In this document: positions 6,518 through 8,364 of the stretch, piece after piece
Position numbering within the stretch: position 1 is the first letter of the stretch
Layout of the letters: each line of letters begins with the position of its first letter
Assembly (NCBI GenBank): GCA_036506495.1
Contig: DASXRQ010000088.1
Location: forward strand, 1 to 8,364
DNA from: DASXRC01 sp036506495
GTDB lineage: Bacteria > Actinomycetota > Actinomycetes > Mycobacteriales > Micromonosporaceae
DNA length: 8,364 nucleotides
Direction of reading: 5' to 3'
Notes under the pieces: generated by a model
The model's database searches: none
Told to the model about the DNA's origin: nothing
The model's input: the letters and a program-made list of their open reading frames with translations, nothing else
Translations under genes and position numbers: made by a program

Positions 6518-7831
6518 TCCGCTCACCCGGACCGGGATACGCGCGGTGATGGCCGTGCCGGCGCCGGCCCTGGAAGCGACCGTGAGGCTGCCGCCGACCG
6601 ACTCGATCCGGTCGCGCATGTTGGTGAGCCCGGTGCCGGTGCGGGGCGCGTCGGCGTCGAAACCGGCGCCGTCGTCAGAGGCCGCCAGCGTGATCGCTCC
6701 GTCCCGCCGGCGTACCTCGACGGCGATGTGCGTGGCGCGGGCATGCTTGGCGGCGTTCTGCAGGGCTTCCAGGCAGCAGAAGTACAGTGCTGCTTCCATG
6801 TCGGCCGGCTCCCTGCCCAGCGGGTCGGCGGTCACTGTCACCGGAACCGGGCAGGCATCGGCGGCGGCCCGCAGGGCGGGCACCAGGCCCGCTTCGGCGA
6901 GGACGCGTGGATAGATGCCGCGGGAGAGATCGGTGAGTGTCTCGATCGTCTCGGCCGCAGTGGTACGTAGGTCCGCGAACACGGCTTCCGCCCGGTTCGA
7001 GGAGCGCGCCACCAGGGTCTGTGCCAGCCGCAGGTTGACGGCGAGCGCGACGAGATGCTGCTGGGCGCCGTCGTGGATGTCGCGCTCCAGCCGCCGCCGC
7101 TCATCGTCCTGGATGGCCACGATCCGCTGCCGGGATGCCTGCAACTCGGCCGCCCGCTGCGAGATCTCCGCCAGTTGCCGCGCCAGGTCCGCCCGCAGCC
7201 GTACGGCCTTCAACATCAGCCCCGCCTGGGCGGCCAGGCCCCCGAACAGCTTCTCCTCCACCGGTGTCAGGGGCTGCCGCTCGTGCTCCTGAACCAGCAG
7301 GACACCGAGCAGCTCACCCGCGTGGTGGACTGTCATAACCCGACGGCCGTGTGCGGCGGAGTGCTCATCCGTCGGATCGGGCGGGTCCGCCCCGGTGGCG
7401 GCGTCTGGCGGCCAAGTGCTGGCCAGCGTGAGCCGGCCGCCGACGACGAGCCATACCTGCGCGTACGCCGCTCCGGTGCCCTGGGCCAGCAGCCTCGCCA
7501 TTCTGGCCGGCACCTCGTCCGTCGGGTACGCCCCGGTGATCTGCGCGAGGAACCTGGTCAGCACGTCGTACGGCGCCGCCCGGTCACCGTGCACCAGTTT
7601 GGTGGCCAACGGGCGTACCCGGGCAAGCACGGGCTCGAACGCGAGCGCGACGATCGCTGTGGCGAGCACGGCCAGCCCCACGTGCGGCGAGTCGGTCTGC
7701 CCGATGAGCGCGCCACCGCCACGGACGACCGCCCCGTACACCGCGGCCACGAAGACCGCCATGGCGAGAACGACAAGACCGGCACGGACGGCGTCGCGCA
7801 CGGCGACGGTCCTCGTGCCGGCCATGTCCAT
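6506..7831 (-). CDS. Membrane sensor histidine kinase (NarX/DesK-type), catalytically intact
   Basis: With the ATG at 7831 the protein has 441 residues. Two hydrophobic segments (15-36 and 50-69) are followed by the HGDRAAPYDVLTRF linker, a GAF-like domain (about 90-212), a coiled coil (213-240), a HisKA_3 dimerisation domain and a HATPase_c domain. The phosphoacceptor is H253 in ERDIHDGAQQHL; the N-box is EALQNAAKHA (N359), G1 is DDGAGF (386-391) and G2 is GTGL (399-402). It should autophosphorylate and pass phosphate to a NarL-type regulator; the only one in the window is at 100-792. It is paralogous to the pseudokinase at 781-2856 along its entire length (membrane pair, GAF, YFCC, GLVPALR). 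An in-frame GTG at 7936 would add 35 residues; the ATG is preferred because the same ACTGCAGGCATG context precedes both kinase starts. A second ATG two codons later (7825) is possible. Confidence 0.93.
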   Translation of the reverse strand: MDMAGTRTVAVRDAVRAGLVVLAMAVFVAAVYGAVVRGGGALIGQTDSPHVGLAVLATAIVALAFEPVLARVRPLATKLVHGDRAAPYDVLTRFLAQITGAYPTDEVPARMARLLAQGTGAAYAQVWLVVGGRLTLASTWPPDAATGADPPDPTDEHSAAHGRRVMTVHHAGELLGVLLVQEHERQPLTPVEEKLFGGLAAQAGLMLKAVRLRADLARQLAEISQRAAELQASRQRIVAIQDDERRRLERDIHDGAQQHLVALAVNLRLAQTLVARSSNRAEAVFADLRTTAAETIETLTDLSRGIYPRVLAEAGLVPALRAAADACPVPVTVTADPLGREPADMEAALYFCCLEALQNAAKHARATHIAVEVRRRDGAITLAASDDGAGFDADAPRTGTGLTNMRDRIESVGGSLTVASRAGAGTAITARIPVRVSGDAG

Positions 7832-7945
7832 GCCTGCAGTGTCCTCTGAACCGGCGGCGCGGCGACAGCGGTCGAGCGGCAATTCACCGCAGTCTCCGGT
7901 AGCAGCCGTGGCCCAGACAACAGTCAACGTCCACACGCAGACGCC

Positions 7946-8021
7946 GGCCGCTGATGATCTCGTTGCGGATGCTTTGCGTGCCCGGGGCGGGTCACGCAGA
8001 GCATCTCAAACACCAGCGGCC
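7946..8021. repeat. Nested imperfect inverted repeat (long hairpin)
   Basis: The inner arms GATGCTTTGCGTG (7968-7980) and CACGCAGAGCATC (7993-8005) pair over 13 positions with one G-U wobble. The outer arms GGCCGCTGATG (7946-7956) and CACCAGCGGCC (8011-8021) pair over 11 positions, also with one wobble. An asymmetric internal loop of 11 and 5 nt separates them, and the apical loop is CCCGGGGCGGGT. Both neighbouring genes point away, so this is unlikely to be a simple terminator. It could be a small RNA, a decayed mobile or repetitive element, or a regulatory structure. Confidence 0.6.
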
Positions 8022-8150
8022 CTACAACGGCCTGGTGAGCTCGTCATCGAGGAGCGTGTCGTCCTGAAGGCGAGGCGAGAGGAGACAGCTGCGTAGCCTC
8101 TCGGTTGAGGTTGGCGGGAACTGACCAGCCGAGCTGGGGTCGCCCAGGTT
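8022..8150 (-). pseudogene. Coding-like open frame without a start codon, possible gene remnant
   Basis: On the - strand a frame is open from just after a TAG (8151-8153) to a TAG at 8022-8024, 42 codons. It ends in the protein-like stretch LQDDTLLDDELTRPL. There is no ATG, GTG or TTG near its beginning. No family is recognised. It abuts the inverted repeat at 7946-8021, which would suit the relic of a larger element. It may equally be a chance open frame in GC-rich DNA. Confidence 0.2.
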
Positions 8151-8197
8151 CTAGCGACAGTCGCCAGCCGCTGCGGGGACTGAATACGGCGGCCTAC

Positions 8198-8203
8198 TAC
8201 AGT
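8198..8203 (+). promoter_or_regulatory. Probable -10 box (TACAGT) of the right-edge gene
   Basis: The same hexamer as before the response regulator, here ending 8 nt before the ATG at 8212. It predicts a start of transcription at about 8210-8212: leaderless for the ATG at 8212, or a leader of about 21 nt for the ATG at 8233. The motif ACAGTCGCC overlapping it recurs 42 bp upstream (8157-8165). Confidence 0.45.
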
Positions 8204-8211
8204 CGCCGGCT

Positions 8212-8364
8212 ATGGATGCGGAAGGCGGCGCGATGGGCGTCGACACCGGCAAGGACCGCCGGACTGTCCGGCCGACCCAGGCGGAGGCGCTGGCCAACGT
8301 GCTGGCCATCCTGCAGTTGTGCGGGGCGGGCAAGCTTCGGTGCAGCGAGAAGACCCAGCGGCCC
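8212..8364 (+). CDS. Unrecognised protein, 5' part only (runs off the window)
   Basis: The frame is open for 51 codons from the ATG at 8212 to the right edge, with G or C at nearly all third positions. The visible protein starts MDAEGGAMGVDTGKD, continues into a probable helix (PTQAEALANVLAILQL) and then the basic, cysteine-containing segment CGAGKLRCSEKTQRP. No signal peptide or membrane segment is seen, so it is probably cytoplasmic. The start is uncertain: the ATG at 8212 fits a leaderless transcript from TACAGT, while the in-frame ATG at 8233 follows a GGAAGG (8220-8225) at 7-nt spacing. I do not recognise the family from this fragment. It is divergent from the kinase gene, and nothing shows that it belongs to the same module. 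Confidence 0.7.
   Translation, partial: MDAEGGAMGVDTGKDRRTVRPTQAEALANVLAILQLCGAGKLRCSEKTQRP

Larger units (their letters stand above)
7832..8211. other. 380-bp intergenic region between divergent genes
   Basis: No convincing complete gene is seen here. The region holds the presumed promoter of the kinase (weak GACACT at 7838-7843 on the - strand, 6 nt before its ATG), a large nested inverted repeat (7946-8021), an open coding-like frame without a start codon on the - strand (8022-8150), a 7-bp stem CGAGAGG/CCTCTCG (8076-8082 with 8097-8103), a short stem CCAGC/GCTGG (8125-8137), and the promoter of the gene at 8212. Its base composition is less extreme than that of the flanking genes. Confidence 0.6.

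Noticed and set aside
7969..8076. A 35-codon + frame containing HLKHQRPYNGL, at first sight like the end of a transposase
   Set aside because: The resemblance is limited to a few residues, lacks the DDE context, and the frame runs through both arms of the inverted repeat; I cannot support a transposase call.
7395..8096. A 233-codon + frame covering the 5' part of the kinase and the intergenic region
   Set aside because: Most of it is antisense to the conserved kinase sequence, and its product is Ala/Thr/Ser/Arg-rich without motifs.

Overview
This is high-GC DNA (G or C at nearly every third codon position, GC-rich hairpins without a U-tract, probable leaderless starts), which points to an actinomycete such as a Streptomyces- or Micromonospora-like organism; the exact genus cannot be read from the window. 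No rRNA, tRNA, CRISPR array or intact insertion sequence is seen.

Layout from left to right: a short left-edge tail with a response-regulator promoter (1-99); a NarL/LuxR-type response regulator on + (100-792); a large polytopic membrane protein with histidine-kinase architecture on - (781-2856), which overlaps the regulator tail to tail by 12 bp; a 223-bp divergent intergenic region with a perfect 10-bp palindrome; a two-gene ABC transporter operon on + (ATPase 3080-3826, MacB/FtsX-type permease 3831-6362); a strong 18-bp hairpin terminator and a second, weaker hairpin; a second sensor histidine kinase on - (6506-7831); a 380-bp gene-poor region with a large nested inverted repeat; and the 5' part of an unrecognised + gene leaving the window at 8364.

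The genes look like one envelope-stress or drug-export module: a two-component system beside a MacB-like efflux or extraction transporter. The striking point is that the kinase-like gene next to the response regulator appears catalytically dead. Its phosphoacceptor histidine is replaced by asparagine and the N, G1 and G2 ATP-binding boxes are degraded, while its paralogue beyond the transporter keeps all of these motifs. The module can therefore be read as a split system with one intact kinase, one pseudokinase membrane sensor, one response regulator and one transporter. Which kinase feeds the regulator, and whether the pseudokinase acts through heterodimers, is inference from sequence only.
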